Source: 2-01-FULL-39-33 sp964361645 (GTDB lineage: Bacteria; Patescibacteriota; Patescibacteriia; 2-01-FULL-39-33). Taken from it: DNA of 64,000 nucleotides. Of this stretch, positions 50,985 through 59,162 are shown one piece after another; within the stretch, counting starts at the first letter, position 1; each line of letters opens with the position of its first letter. Both the position numbers and the translations under genes were made by a program. The stretch covers positions 7,109 through 71,108 of the forward strand of contig CAYIBK010000002.1 of NCBI GenBank assembly GCA_964361645.1. Reading direction: 5' to 3'. The notes under the pieces are model-generated. The model saw only the letters and a list, made by a program, of their open reading frames with translations, had not been told where the DNA came from and searched no databases.

Positions 50985-51013
50985 TTGACACCCCCTTGGG
51001 GTGGGGGTATAAT
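50985..51013 (+). promoter_or_regulatory. nrdD promoter with G/C-palindromic spacer
   Basis: Perfect consensus TTGACA (50985-50990) and TATAAT (51008-51013) separated by exactly 17 bases that are C5-TT-G4-T-G5. The spacer is a pure GC inverted repeat in an AT-rich genome and could be an operator or a melting control. It drives the nrd genes with a leader of about 120 bases. Confidence 0.85.
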
Positions 51014-51040
51014 TAAAGAATACTGGAGGGAAAAATAGTT

Positions 51041-51116
51041 TGAAATAGATCTATGGTTTGCAAATTATTTGTTTTCGCAAAACGCTCAGGGTCTATTTTT
51101 TCTTTTTAATCTTAGC
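51041..51116 (+). promoter_or_regulatory. Attenuator-like hairpin in the nrdD leader
   Basis: AAATAGATC pairs with GGTCTATTT (nine pairs, one G-U) and is followed by TTTCTTTTT; inside, GTTTGC can pair with GCAAAAC. This is a terminator-shaped structure before nrdD, suggesting transcription attenuation. Confidence 0.5.
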
Positions 51117-51139
51117 AATAAATCACTATAAAAGTTGAT

Positions 51140-53185
51140 ATGGAGACTCAAATCAAGCAAATCAAAAAAAGAGATGGCACTATAGTCGATTTTGATCAGG
51201 CCAAAATAACTCAAGCTATTTATAAGGCCTTGAAAGCGGTTAATCGCGATGATCAGGACTTATCTTTCGAATTATCGGAAAAAGTTGTCAATATTTTAAA
51301 TAACAAATTTCACCATCGTTCTGTACCAGCCATTGAAGAAATTCAGGATATTGTAGAAGAGGTTTTAATTAAAGAAGATTTGGTTAAAGCAGCTAAGTCT
51401 TACATTATTTATCGCGAACAACATGCCAGGTTGAGGGATTTGAAGAAAATGGTTAATTCCAACGATATTATTGACGGTTATTTGAAACAATTGGATTGGC
51501 GGGTTAAAGAAAATGCCAATATGAGTTATTCCCTTCAGGGTTTGAACAATCATGTCGCTTCAGCCATAAGTTCCCATTATTGGCTCAATAAAATTTATCC
51601 CTTAGAAATCAGGGATGCTCATGTTGATGGCAGTTTGCATCTTCATGATTTACAGCTTTTGGCTGTTTATTGTTGTGGTTGGGATCTCCAGCAATTAATG
51701 AGAGTTGGTTTTGGGGGCGTCAATGGCAAGGTTAGCAGTAAGCCAGCCAAGCATTTCAGAGTGATATTGGGGCAGGTAGTTAATTTCTTTTATACCTTAC
51801 AGGGCGAGGCGGCTGGCGCTCAAGCTTTTGCTAATTTTGATACTCTACTGGCGCCATTTATCAGATACGACCATCTTGATTACAAAGGGGTTAAGCAAGC
51901 TATCCAAGAATTTGTTTTTAATGTTAATGTTCCAACTCGTGTTGGTTTTCAAACGCCTTTTACTAATTTAACTTTTGATTTGATTTGTCCTTCTACTTTA
52001 GCCAACGAAAATATAATTATTAGTGGCTTGCCACAAAAAGAAACTTATAAAGAATTTCAAGAGGAGATGAATATAATTAATCGTGCTTTTGCGGAAGTGA
52101 TGATGGAGGGCGATGCCAAAGGGCGGGTATTTACTTTTCCCATTCCAACTTATAACATCTCCAAAGATTTTGATTGGAATAATGAACTTTTAAATCCTAT
52201 TTGGGAGATGACGGCTAAATACGGCATTCCTTATTTTGCTAACTTTGTAAATAGCGATATGAAAGCGGAGGATGCCAGAAGTATGTGTTGCCGTTTGCGT
52301 TTAGATAATAGGGAACTGCGAAAAAGGGGCGGTGGCATCTTTGCGGCCAATCCTATGACCGGTTCAATTGGTGTAGTGACTATCAATATGTCTCGTATTG
52401 GCTATTTATCAGAAACTAAAGATGTTTATTTTAGCCGTTTAGGACAAACCATGGATTTAGCTAGGCAAAGCTTAAAGTTAAAGAGAGCTATTTTAGAGAA
52501 TTTTACCGAGAGCGGATTATATCCTTATAGTAAATTTTATCTTGGTGATATAAAAGACAGATTTGGAGAGTATTGGAAAAATCATTTTAATACCATTGGT
52601 ATTAATGGTATGAATGAATCAGTTCTTAATTTTATGAATCGGCCGCTTAGCACCGAGGAGGGCCATGAATTTGCAGAAAAAGTTATGGATTTTATGTTGC
52701 AAAGATTGGGTAAATATCAGGAAGAAGATGACGAGCTTTATAATTTAGAAGCCACACCGGCCGAGGGTGCTACTTATCGTTTTGCTAAGAAAGACAAAGA
52801 ATTATATCCCGATATAATAGTAGCCAATGAAGATGCTTATAAAGAAAAAGGGGCTGCTCCTTATTATACTAATTCCACTCATTTACCCGTGGGTTATAGC
52901 GATGATATTTTTGATGTTTTAGAAAAACAAGATTTACTCCAAACCAAGTATACTGGGGGCACAGTGGTTCATGGTTTTATCGGAGAAAAAATGCCCAACA
53001 TTGAAAGCACAAAAAACTTAGTCAAGAAAATCGCCGAAAATTTTCATTTGCCTTATTATACTCTAACACCGACATTTTCAATTTGTCCTAAGCATGGCTA
53101 TTTGTCGGGCGAGCACGAATTTTGTCCTATATGTGATGAAGAAATAGGCTATATTCGTGAACAAGAAGAACACTTGCCTATTTAG
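51140..53185 (+). CDS. nrdD: Anaerobic ribonucleoside-triphosphate reductase, catalytic part lacking the glycyl-radical domain
   Basis: 681 residues. N-terminal ATP-cone (about 5-95, QIKKRDGTIVDFDQAKITQAIYKA) for allosteric control, then the class III catalytic barrel with ARSMCCRLRLDNREL, PMTGSIGVVTINMSRIG and INGMNESVLNF. The C-terminal zinc site CPKHG...CPIC is present, but the glycyl-radical motif RVxGY is absent; the protein stops 15 residues after the CPIC. The missing domain is a separate gene at 53330. It makes deoxyribonucleotides without oxygen. Confidence 0.94.
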   Translation: METQIKQIKKRDGTIVDFDQAKITQAIYKALKAVNRDDQDLSFELSEKVVNILNNKFHHRSVPAIEEIQDIVEEVLIKEDLVKAAKSYIIYREQHARLRDLKKMVNSNDIIDGYLKQLDWRVKENANMSYSLQGLNNHVASAISSHYWLNKIYPLEIRDAHVDGSLHLHDLQLLAVYCCGWDLQQLMRVGFGGVNGKVSSKPAKHFRVILGQVVNFFYTLQGEAAGAQAFANFDTLLAPFIRYDHLDYKGVKQAIQEFVFNVNVPTRVGFQTPFTNLTFDLICPSTLANENIIISGLPQKETYKEFQEEMNIINRAFAEVMMEGDAKGRVFTFPIPTYNISKDFDWNNELLNPIWEMTAKYGIPYFANFVNSDMKAEDARSMCCRLRLDNRELRKRGGGIFAANPMTGSIGVVTINMSRIGYLSETKDVYFSRLGQTMDLARQSLKLKRAILENFTESGLYPYSKFYLGDIKDRFGEYWKNHFNTIGINGMNESVLNFMNRPLSTEEGHEFAEKVMDFMLQRLGKYQEEDDELYNLEATPAEGATYRFAKKDKELYPDIIVANEDAYKEKGAAPYYTNSTHLPVGYSDDIFDVLEKQDLLQTKYTGGTVVHGFIGEKMPNIESTKNLVKKIAENFHLPYYTLTPTFSICPKHGYLSGEHEFCPICDEEIGYIREQEEHLPI

Positions 53186-53329
53186 CTTTTTAGGTATTGG
53201 GTTGTAGATTAGTTTATTTATTTCTATAATATATACATATATACATAATCAATCAATTAAAATTTAATTAATTATTTTGTGGTTAATTAGTTTATATACT
53301 AATAAGCTACAAGCTAAAAAACTAATATT

Positions 53330-53488
53330 ATGGAGGAGAACAAAAATAAGGAATTTAAAAGACAACCCTGTGAAGTCTATTCCCGAGTGGTAGGTTATAT
53401 CAGGCCAGTGGCTTCTTGGAATCCAGGCAAGCAATCAGAATATAAAGATCGAATGACTTACAGCGTTTGCCAAGGCCAGAGTGCTTAA
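53330..53488 (+). CDS. Stand-alone glycyl-radical domain of anaerobic ribonucleotide reductase
   Basis: 52 residues, ATG at 53330, TAA at 53486-53488. The sequence PCEVYSRVVGYIRPVASWNPGK followed by SEYKDRMTYSV is the C-terminal domain normally fused to NrdD, with the radical Gly in RVVGY. It is 144 bases downstream of the nrdD stop, in a different transcript position but the same strand, and 9 bases before nrdG. It probably docks into NrdD in trans, as small glycyl-radical spare-part proteins do for pyruvate formate-lyase. Confidence 0.88.
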   Translation: MEENKNKEFKRQPCEVYSRVVGYIRPVASWNPGKQSEYKDRMTYSVCQGQSA

Positions 53489-53497
53489 TTTTAATTT

Positions 53498-53607
53498 ATG
53501 TTAATCGGCGGATTACAACCCGTAACTCTATTGGATTATCCGCAAAAAGTGGCAGCGATTATATTTACTATTGGTTGTAATATGCGCTGTCCTTTTTGTT
53601 ATAATCC
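53498..53607 (+). CDS. nrdG: Anaerobic ribonucleotide reductase activase, N-terminal part (gap)
   Basis: Only 36 residues are readable before the assembly gap: LIGGLQPVTLLDYPQKVAAIIFTIGCNMRCPFCYN. This contains the radical SAM CxxxCxxC motif (CNMRCPFC) of NrdG/PflA-type activases. NrdG generates the glycyl radical on the NrdD system. After the gap a frame reading YVKSDNRLVTKLL and a stop at 53747-53749 may be its end; the true gap length is unknown. Confidence 0.85.
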
Positions 53608-53707
53608 NNNNNNNNNNNNNNNNNNNNNNNNNNNNNNNNNNNNNNNNNNNNNNNNNNNNNNNNNNNNNNNNNNNNNNNNNNNNNNNNNNNNNNNNNNNNN
53701 NNNNNNN
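53608..53707. other. Assembly gap (100 N)
   Basis: A run of exactly 100 N interrupts nrdG; this is the standard placeholder for an unknown gap length. Confidence 0.99.
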
Positions 53708-53795
53708 TATGTGAAATCAGATAATAGGCTGGTTACAAAATTGTTATAGTTTATGCTATAATATAATTAATATTTCATTATCAAAGATAAATTTT

Positions 53796-54095
53796 ATGAA
53801 AGGATTAGAAACAATTCCTAGTGGCTTGTCACTAGAAGAGGCAGATGAACGCAAAAAGACATTTGATAATTTTGTCAGAGATTTTAAGTCCACTCTTAGA
53901 GACCGAGGTGTTTTGCATGATTTTTCCTTAAGAAAAGTTGTAGAAGAAGCTAAAGACGGCCAGGTTGATTTTGAAAACCATGAGCAAGATGTTTACAATC
54001 AAATTAAAGATCTCTTAGACAACTATCAGCCATTCCCAACTTCTAATATAGATGCTCTACCCAGACCAAGCAAAGGAATCAAAAAGGTGGCCTAA
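53796..54095 (+). CDS. Hypothetical small soluble protein
   Basis: 99 residues, charged and helical (LEEADERKKTFDNFVRDFKSTLRDRG), ending in a basic tail. A TG-C-TATAAT box lies about 35 bases upstream at 53754-53759. No recognisable family. Confidence 0.65.
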   Translation: MKGLETIPSGLSLEEADERKKTFDNFVRDFKSTLRDRGVLHDFSLRKVVEEAKDGQVDFENHEQDVYNQIKDLLDNYQPFPTSNIDALPRPSKGIKKVA

Positions 54096-54113
54096 TAAAT
54101 ATACTTAATTTTT

Positions 54114-54419
54114 ATGGAGGAAAAATATAATAATTTAGATGAAGTCTACCGAAGCGAAAAATCAAATTTAGAAGAACTTTTAAAGGAGAACCTCAGATAT
54201 AGTCGGGCGATTTTAGCCGACACCCAAAAAATCAAGCGTCATATGATGTGGCGGACGATTTTTAATATTGTTTGGCTGGTTTTATTTGTAGCACCGCTTA
54301 TAGTCGCTATATTTTGGTTGCCGCAAATAATGGGTGATTTCATTGGTCAATTCCAAGGGCTTACTGGTGATGGTGCCAATACTGTTGATTTATTAAAGCA
54401 ATTGCAACAATTGAAATAA
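54114..54419 (+). CDS. Hypothetical single-pass membrane protein
   Basis: 101 residues. A charged coiled N-terminal half (DEVYRSEKSNLEELLKENLRYSRAIL), one membrane helix at about 48-70 (IFNIVWLVLFVAPLIVAIFWLP), and a short C-terminal helix. A layout common in Patescibacteria. ATG follows the previous stop by about 18 bases. Confidence 0.75.
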   Translation: MEEKYNNLDEVYRSEKSNLEELLKENLRYSRAILADTQKIKRHMMWRTIFNIVWLVLFVAPLIVAIFWLPQIMGDFIGQFQGLTGDGANTVDLLKQLQQLK

Positions 54420-54434
54420 ACCCCCACACTTAAT
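54420..54434 (+). repeat. Left 15-bp inverted repeat of the GIY-YIG cassette
   Basis: ACCCCCACACTTAAT lies directly before the ATG at 54435. Perfect inverse of 54691-54705. Confidence 0.9.
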
Positions 54435-54695
54435 ATGTTTTATGTGTATGTTTTGAAAAGTAAAAGGGATAATATGCTTTATATCGGATCTACAAACGAT
54501 CTTAAGAAACGATTTAATGAACATAACAATAATAAAGTAACATCTACAAAAAATAGAACTCCATTTGACTTAGTCTATTATGAAGCTTATCGTTCTGAGA
54601 GGGATGCACGTAAAAGAGAGTATAATCTCAAATTACGTTCAAATGCATTAAATCAACTTAAGCGACGAATTAAAAAATTAATTGATATTAATTAA
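54435..54695 (+). CDS. GIY-YIG domain endonuclease-like protein in an inverted-repeat cassette
   Basis: 86 residues, single GIY-YIG domain: FYVYVLKSKRDNMLYIGSTNDLKKRFNEHNN (YVY...YIG), then TPFDLVYYEAYRSERDARKREYNLK with the Arg and Glu of the family. The stop TAA (54693-54695) falls inside the right inverted repeat and the start is next to the left one, so the repeat brackets the gene exactly. No ribosome site is visible. Small GIY-YIG proteins are widespread nucleases of uncertain role; this arrangement suggests a mobile cassette or autoregulation by stem formation. Confidence 0.85.
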   Translation: MFYVYVLKSKRDNMLYIGSTNDLKKRFNEHNNNKVTSTKNRTPFDLVYYEAYRSERDARKREYNLKLRSNALNQLKRRIKKLIDIN

Positions 54696-54705
54696 GTGTG
54701 GGGGT
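54691..54705 (-). repeat. Right 15-bp inverted repeat of the GIY-YIG cassette
   Basis: ATTAAGTGTGGGGGT overlaps the stop codon of the GIY-YIG gene and is the perfect inverse of 54420-54434. Confidence 0.9.
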
Positions 54706-54734
54706 AAAAAAAGATCCCCTAAAGTTAAGGGATC
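54706..54734 (-). terminator. Intrinsic terminator, minus strand
   Basis: GATCCC/GGGATC stem with a run of seven A at 54706-54712, which is a T run on the minus strand. It ends the minus-strand membrane gene at 54762. Confidence 0.75.
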
Positions 54735-54761
54735 CGCGTTGAAATATTATTTTGTCTTTGG

Positions 54762-54968
54762 TTAAGAAATTATTCCTCTAATTAAAAAGAACATCAACCA
54801 AACAATTGTCAGAAACCAGACAATCGGAGCCCAGATTCGTGATCCATTTTCTGGTCCGCCTTCCTGTAAGATATTAACGATTCCCAGTAAAGACGCTACC
54901 AGCAAAGGTATAATTGACAGCTTCAGGTAAGTGATAATATATAATCCCGAGATTACTTCACCATCCAT
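54762..54968 (-). CDS. Hypothetical two-helix membrane protein
   Basis: 68 residues, nearly all hydrophobic: helices at about 11-31 (LKLSIIPLLVASLLGIVNIL) and 45-64 (APIVWFLTIVWLMFFLIRG) with a short loop GGPENGSRI. A GGGAG ribosome site lies about 8 bases before ATG, and the minus-strand terminator at 54706-54734 supports transcription. No family recognised. Confidence 0.6.
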   Translation of the reverse strand: MDGEVISGLYIITYLKLSIIPLLVASLLGIVNILQEGGPENGSRIWAPIVWFLTIVWLMFFLIRGIIS

Positions 54969-55042
54969 TGTTTGTTTGCTCCCAGTTTGAGTTGGATTAA
55001 GAACTGAAATTAGGCTACCTTATTTTTAAAATTTTGTCAATC

Positions 55043-56138
55043 ATGAAAGAAGAAATTATAAAACTTAAAGAACTGCAAAAGTCTGTCTCTGGAATATGGA
55101 GGTTACTTTGACCTGGATAAGCAAAAAGAGGAATTAATTGATTTAGAAATAAAACTATCAGCTCCTGGCATATGGAATGATGTGGATAATGCCAAAACAT
55201 TATCTAAAAAATATGAAGATATTAAATCAGAAATAAAATCATGGGAAGATTTCAAAAAAGAAGTGGACGAACTTTTGTCTTTGGCTGAGATAACCCAAAA
55301 TGACAATGAACTGCAAAATGAAATAGACAACAAATTAAAAAAATTGATGGAAAATTTCCAAAAATTGGAGTTTTCTGTTTTATTTTCTGGCGAGTATGAT
55401 AAAGGCAGTGCCCTGCTTTCTATTCATGCTGGCACCGGAGGAGTGGATGCTCAAGATTGGGCTCAAATACTTCTGCGGATGTATTTGAGGTTTTCTGATA
55501 AGCATAATTTTGAAATAAAAATTATCGATCAGGTTGATGGTGCTGAGGCCGGTATTAAAAGCGTGGTGGTGGAGGTAATCGGCCGTTATGCTTATGGCTG
55601 GCTTAAAAGTGAAAATGGCGTTCACCGGCTAGTGCGTATTTCTCCTTTTGACAGTGAAGGTATGAGGCATACTTCCTTTGCTTTGGTAGAGGTTTTGCCG
55701 GAAATTGAAGATACTATCAGTATTGAAATAAAAGATGATGATTTGCGCATTGATGTGATGAGGTCCGGAGGCCATGGCGGACAATCGGTTAATACCACCG
55801 ATAGCGCCGTTAGAATCACTCATTTGCCAACTAATATTGTGGTTAAGTGCCAAACGGAACGCTCTCAATTACAAAATAAAAATAATGCTTTCAAGCTTTT
55901 AAAAGCTAAATTATTAAAGCATTATGAATTGGAAGAGGAAAAGAAAATGCAGAGGATAAAAGGCGAATACCAAAAAGCTCAGTGGGGGAGCCAAGCCAGA
56001 TCTTATGTTATGCAGCCATATAAATTAGTCAAAGATCATCGCACTGGCCACGAAACACAAGAAATAGATAAAGTTTTAGACGGGGAATTAAATGATTTTG
56101 TCGAAGAATATTTGCGCCGCCAAGTTCCACTTATTTAA
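55043..56138 (+). CDS. prfB: Peptide chain release factor 2 (programmed +1 frameshift)
   Basis: The first frame begins at ATG 55043 and reads to CTT-TGA (55106-55111); the ribosome shifts +1 at CTT and continues in the frame that starts GAC-CTG. The shift site has an upstream internal Shine-Dalgarno GGAGG and the CTTTGAC slip, as in other prfB genes. The product has the GGQ motif (RSGGHGGQSVN) and the RF2-specific SPF anticodon-mimic (RISPFDSEG). RF2 releases peptides at UGA and UAA. The frameshift autoregulates RF2 level. Confidence 0.95.
55106..55112 (+). other. prfB +1 programmed frameshift site
   Basis: CTT-TGA-C at 55106-55112 with GGAGG three bases upstream of the P-site codon region. 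TGA at codon 23 is bypassed by the shift. Confidence 0.92.
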
Positions 56139-56197
56139 TTAGTTGTTAAATTAATAAACCGCTTCAGAATCAGAAGCGGTTTAAAATTGCGAAATTA

Positions 56198-57291
56198 ATG
56201 ATAAATTGGCCCCTATCTTATTCTAAGATTTTCCGCTTAACCATATTAAGTTTTATGGTTGGAGTAACAGCCGCGGAATTTTTTAAGCTGGATTATTTTT
56301 TAATTTTTTGTTTTGGGCTATTTTTAATATTGCTGTTTTTTATTCTATTAAATAATATCTATTTTAGAGTGATTATTTTATTAGTTATATTTTTTATTTT
56401 TGGTTTTTGGCGTTTGCAAATTTCTTTGCCAGATTACCACAACCAACAAAATATTTACTATTACAATAATAATTGGGTTTCCTTTGATGGCAAGATAGAA
56501 AATATTGATCGCCGAGTGAGTTATCAGCAATTAATTATTGTGGTCACTAAAGTCCAAAATAATTTTAGCCAAGGAAAAGTAATAGCCACTTTGCCGCTTT
56601 ATCCGGAATATAAATACGGCGATGTTTTGAAAGTGGATTGTAAATTGAAAGCACCCGCTAGTTATAATGGTTTTGATTATGGCCGGTATTTATCCAGGTG
56701 GGACATTTATTCAACCTGTTATTATCCCCATGTTGCCTCCATCGGTCATAATCAAGATAATTTTAAATTAAAATTATTTTCTCTTATTTATTTTATTAAG
56801 ACTAAGCTTGGTCAAAGTTTGTCTTTTTTTATTCCCGAGCCGGAATCATCACTTTTACAAGCCATGATTTTAGGCACTACGGGCGGTTTGCCGAAAGATA
56901 TTTCTAGTATCTTATCTAATGTCGGACTTAGCCATGTGATTGCTATATCTGGAATGCATATGGTGATTATTACCGTAGTTATTATGCAACTGGCCATTGC
57001 CTTAGGCGTTATTAGGCAAAAATCATTTTGGGTGGCTTTTTTTGTAGTTATTTTTTATGTGGCCATGATCGGTTTTTTGCCTTCAGCGGTTCGGGGGGCT
57101 ATTATGGCTTTGTTGTTTTTATACGCCCAGAAAATTGGTCGGCTTAGTTATTCTATTAATGCGCTTTTGTTGTCGGCTTTAGTGATGTTATTATTTAATC
57201 CCAAGCTTCTTTTGTATGATGTGGGGTTTCAACTTTCTTTTGTGGCGGTATTAGGCCTGCTTTATATTTTGCCGATATTAAAAGAAAAATC
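56198..57291 (+). CDS. comEC: ComEC/Rec2 DNA-uptake channel (interrupted by gap)
   Basis: The readable part covers about 364 residues: an N-terminal membrane block, an OB-like extracytoplasmic domain (NNWVSFDGKIENIDRRV), then the competence core with SHVIAISGMHMVIITVVIMQLA and LPSAVRGAIMALLFLYAQKIGRLS, which form the transmembrane channel. After the gap LPAAYFKLEVDSLFLAAIFYFLIIIFIIKN is consistent with its membrane end and stops at 57503-57505. The metallo-beta-lactamase part is absent and found as a separate gene at 58072. Confidence 0.9.
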
Positions 57292-57391
57292 NNNNNNNNN
57301 NNNNNNNNNNNNNNNNNNNNNNNNNNNNNNNNNNNNNNNNNNNNNNNNNNNNNNNNNNNNNNNNNNNNNNNNNNNNNNNNNNNNNNNNNNN
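57292..57391. other. Assembly gap (100 N)
   Basis: A second run of exactly 100 N interrupts comEC. Confidence 0.99.
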
Positions 57392-57505
57392 TTGCCGGCG
57401 GCCTACTTCAAATTAGAAGTAGATAGTTTATTTTTAGCTGCTATTTTTTATTTTTTAATAATTATTTTTATTATCAAAAACAAGGATTTAATCATTGACA
57501 ATTAA
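57392..57505 (+). CDS. comEC: Probable C-terminal end of the comEC channel gene
   Basis: Frame continues after the gap as LPAAYFKLEVDSLFLAAIFYFLIIIFIIKNKDLIIDN with two hydrophobic helices and a stop. It fits the end of a polytopic ComEC, but the gap prevents proof that the two parts are one frame. Confidence 0.6.
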   Translation: MPAAYFKLEVDSLFLAAIFYFLIIIFIIKNKDLIIDN

Positions 57506-57566
57506 TTTAAACCATGTTAACTTGAGGTACTAACGAGGCCCTTTATAACTATAAGGAGATCTGATT

Positions 57567-58025
57567 ATGAAATTAGATCCGGACAAACATAAGATGATTG
57601 TATCGTATTTTCTCTGTTTAATCCCACTTATTGGCGGTATTTTAATGGCAGTTTTAAATGAAAGCGATAATAATACTGTCAACCAATTTTATCTTATTAA
57701 TGTCTTTTTTGGCGCTTTTATCTCAATTGGTTTTATCAATGCCGTCTCGCACATGTTTTCTTTTTCTCTTTTTGTGAATCATAATTTGGTTTATTTGATG
57801 AATGAAAAATTAAACCATCGGATTATCTGGGATGATGTCAAAGAGGTGCATTTAGGTGAATATACTTGGCTTAAAGTAAGATGGCTGTGTTTTTTTCACC
57901 AAGATGATGATCCTAAGAAGCATTTGGTTTTTAGGTTGTCAGTTTTATCTGATAGCAATATTGATAAACTTCTGGCTCAAATTAAGAAGGTGGCGCAAAA
58001 CAGATCAATCAAAATAAATTATTAA
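57567..58025 (+). CDS. Hypothetical two-helix membrane protein
   Basis: 152 residues with a good ribosome site (AAGGAGAT). Helices at about 10-28 and 42-68; the C-terminal 85 residues are soluble (NEKLNHRIIWDDVKEVHLGEYTWLKVRWL...), a PH-like beta/alpha arrangement. Between the comEC channel and hydrolase genes; a functional link is only suggested by position. Confidence 0.7.
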   Translation: MKLDPDKHKMIVSYFLCLIPLIGGILMAVLNESDNNTVNQFYLINVFFGAFISIGFINAVSHMFSFSLFVNHNLVYLMNEKLNHRIIWDDVKEVHLGEYTWLKVRWLCFFHQDDDPKKHLVFRLSVLSDSNIDKLLAQIKKVAQNRSIKINY

Positions 58026-58031
58026 ACTACC

Positions 58032-58057
58032 AATCCCGGAATATTCGGGATTTTTTT
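58032..58057 (+). terminator. Intrinsic terminator
   Basis: AATCCCG pairs with CGGGATT, then seven T. The T run abuts the extended -10 box of the next gene. Confidence 0.88.
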
Positions 58058-58065
58058 GTTATAAT
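58057..58065 (+). promoter_or_regulatory. Extended -10 promoter of the ComEC-type hydrolase gene
   Basis: TGTTATAAT ends 6 bases before the ATG at 58072, so the mRNA is probably leaderless. Confidence 0.7.
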
Positions 58066-58071
58066 AAATCT

Positions 58072-58923
58072 ATGCTCAAAAAACTCCTTCCAATTATAAT
58101 CATCGTAATTTCCATTACTTCTATCTTTTTTAGCCACAACGGTCAGATTAGGGGAGTAGCCGAAGGCAATTTGGTTGTTTATTTTCTGGATATTGGGCAA
58201 GGTGATGCCACCCTAATAAGAACGCCAAATGGCAATGATATTTTAATTGATGGCGGGCCCGATAATACGCTCATCCAAAAACTAGGTCAGTATTTGCCTT
58301 TTTATGATCGTGATATAGAGATTATGATTTTAACTCATCCCGACAGCGATCATGTTACCGGACTAGTAGAAGTTTTAAGAAGATATAAAGTCAAAAAAAT
58401 ACTTATGACCAGAGTTTTATCAGATTCGCCTAGCTACTTGTCTTTCTTAGAGGAAGTAGATAAAGAAAAAATTAAAGTTGAAATAATTAGCCAACCGGAA
58501 AAGGTTGATTTTGGTGGAGGTGTTTTTTTTGATATTATTTACCCGCTAGAAAGTTTTGCCGGCAAGGAAGTGGAGAGTACTAATAATACCTCTATAACTG
58601 GGCAATTGATTTATGCCAGCACCACCGTTATGCTTACTGGTGATTTAGAAAATGAAGAAGATTTAGTAAAACGAAATTTAAACTTGAAATCGGATATTTA
58701 TCATGTTGGGCATCATGGCTCTAACAATGCCAATGATCTTAGTTTTATTTCTGCGGTTGATCCCCAGTATGCCGTGATATCAGTGGGAGCTGATAATCGC
58801 TATGGCCATCCAAATTTCCGCACCCTTAAAAACTTAGAAATCACTGGCGCTGAAGTTTTTCGAACAGATAAATTGGGTGATATAATATTTTATAGTGATG
58901 GTAGGAGTTTTTACCAATTTTAA
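58072..58923 (+). CDS. ComEC-type metallo-beta-lactamase-fold hydrolase
   Basis: 283 residues. N-terminal membrane or signal helix (about 6-20), then VYFLDIGQGDATLIRTPNGNDILIDGG, the zinc motif HPDSDHVTG, LTGDLENEEDLV and HVGHHGSNNAN, the pattern of the nuclease-like domain normally at the ComEC C-terminus. It may degrade the non-transported DNA strand outside the membrane. Separate from the channel gene, as in other Patescibacteria. Confidence 0.92.
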   Translation: MLKKLLPIIIIVISITSIFFSHNGQIRGVAEGNLVVYFLDIGQGDATLIRTPNGNDILIDGGPDNTLIQKLGQYLPFYDRDIEIMILTHPDSDHVTGLVEVLRRYKVKKILMTRVLSDSPSYLSFLEEVDKEKIKVEIISQPEKVDFGGGVFFDIIYPLESFAGKEVESTNNTSITGQLIYASTTVMLTGDLENEEDLVKRNLNLKSDIYHVGHHGSNNANDLSFISAVDPQYAVISVGADNRYGHPNFRTLKNLEITGAEVFRTDKLGDIIFYSDGRSFYQF

Positions 58924-58984
58924 TAATCTTGATATAAGTTTAATTTTCTGTTAATATACACAGTATATAATAAATGAGATATAA

Positions 58985-59155
58985 AACACGAGTTATAAAT
59001 TTTCAATTTTAAATTATCAATTTTCAAGTAATATTAAAATTATTTTTTAAAAAATATATTAGTCTCTCGTTTAAATTTATGTTATTTTAGATTTTTGAAA
59101 ATTTTAAATAATTAATTAATTGTTTAGAAATTGAAAATTATAAATTAGAAATTAT
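58985..59155. repeat. AT-rich intergenic microrepeat region
   Basis: Repeated AATTTTCAATTTTAAATTATCAATTTTC and AAATTAGAAATTATTAAA-type words before the response regulator. No gene. The 240-base spacer holds nothing else I can support. Confidence 0.6.
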
Positions 59156-59162
59156 TAAATAT

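Noticed and set aside
53708..53749. Confident assignment of the short frame after the gap as the NrdG C-terminus.
   Set aside because: The gap length is unknown, so frame continuity cannot be shown.
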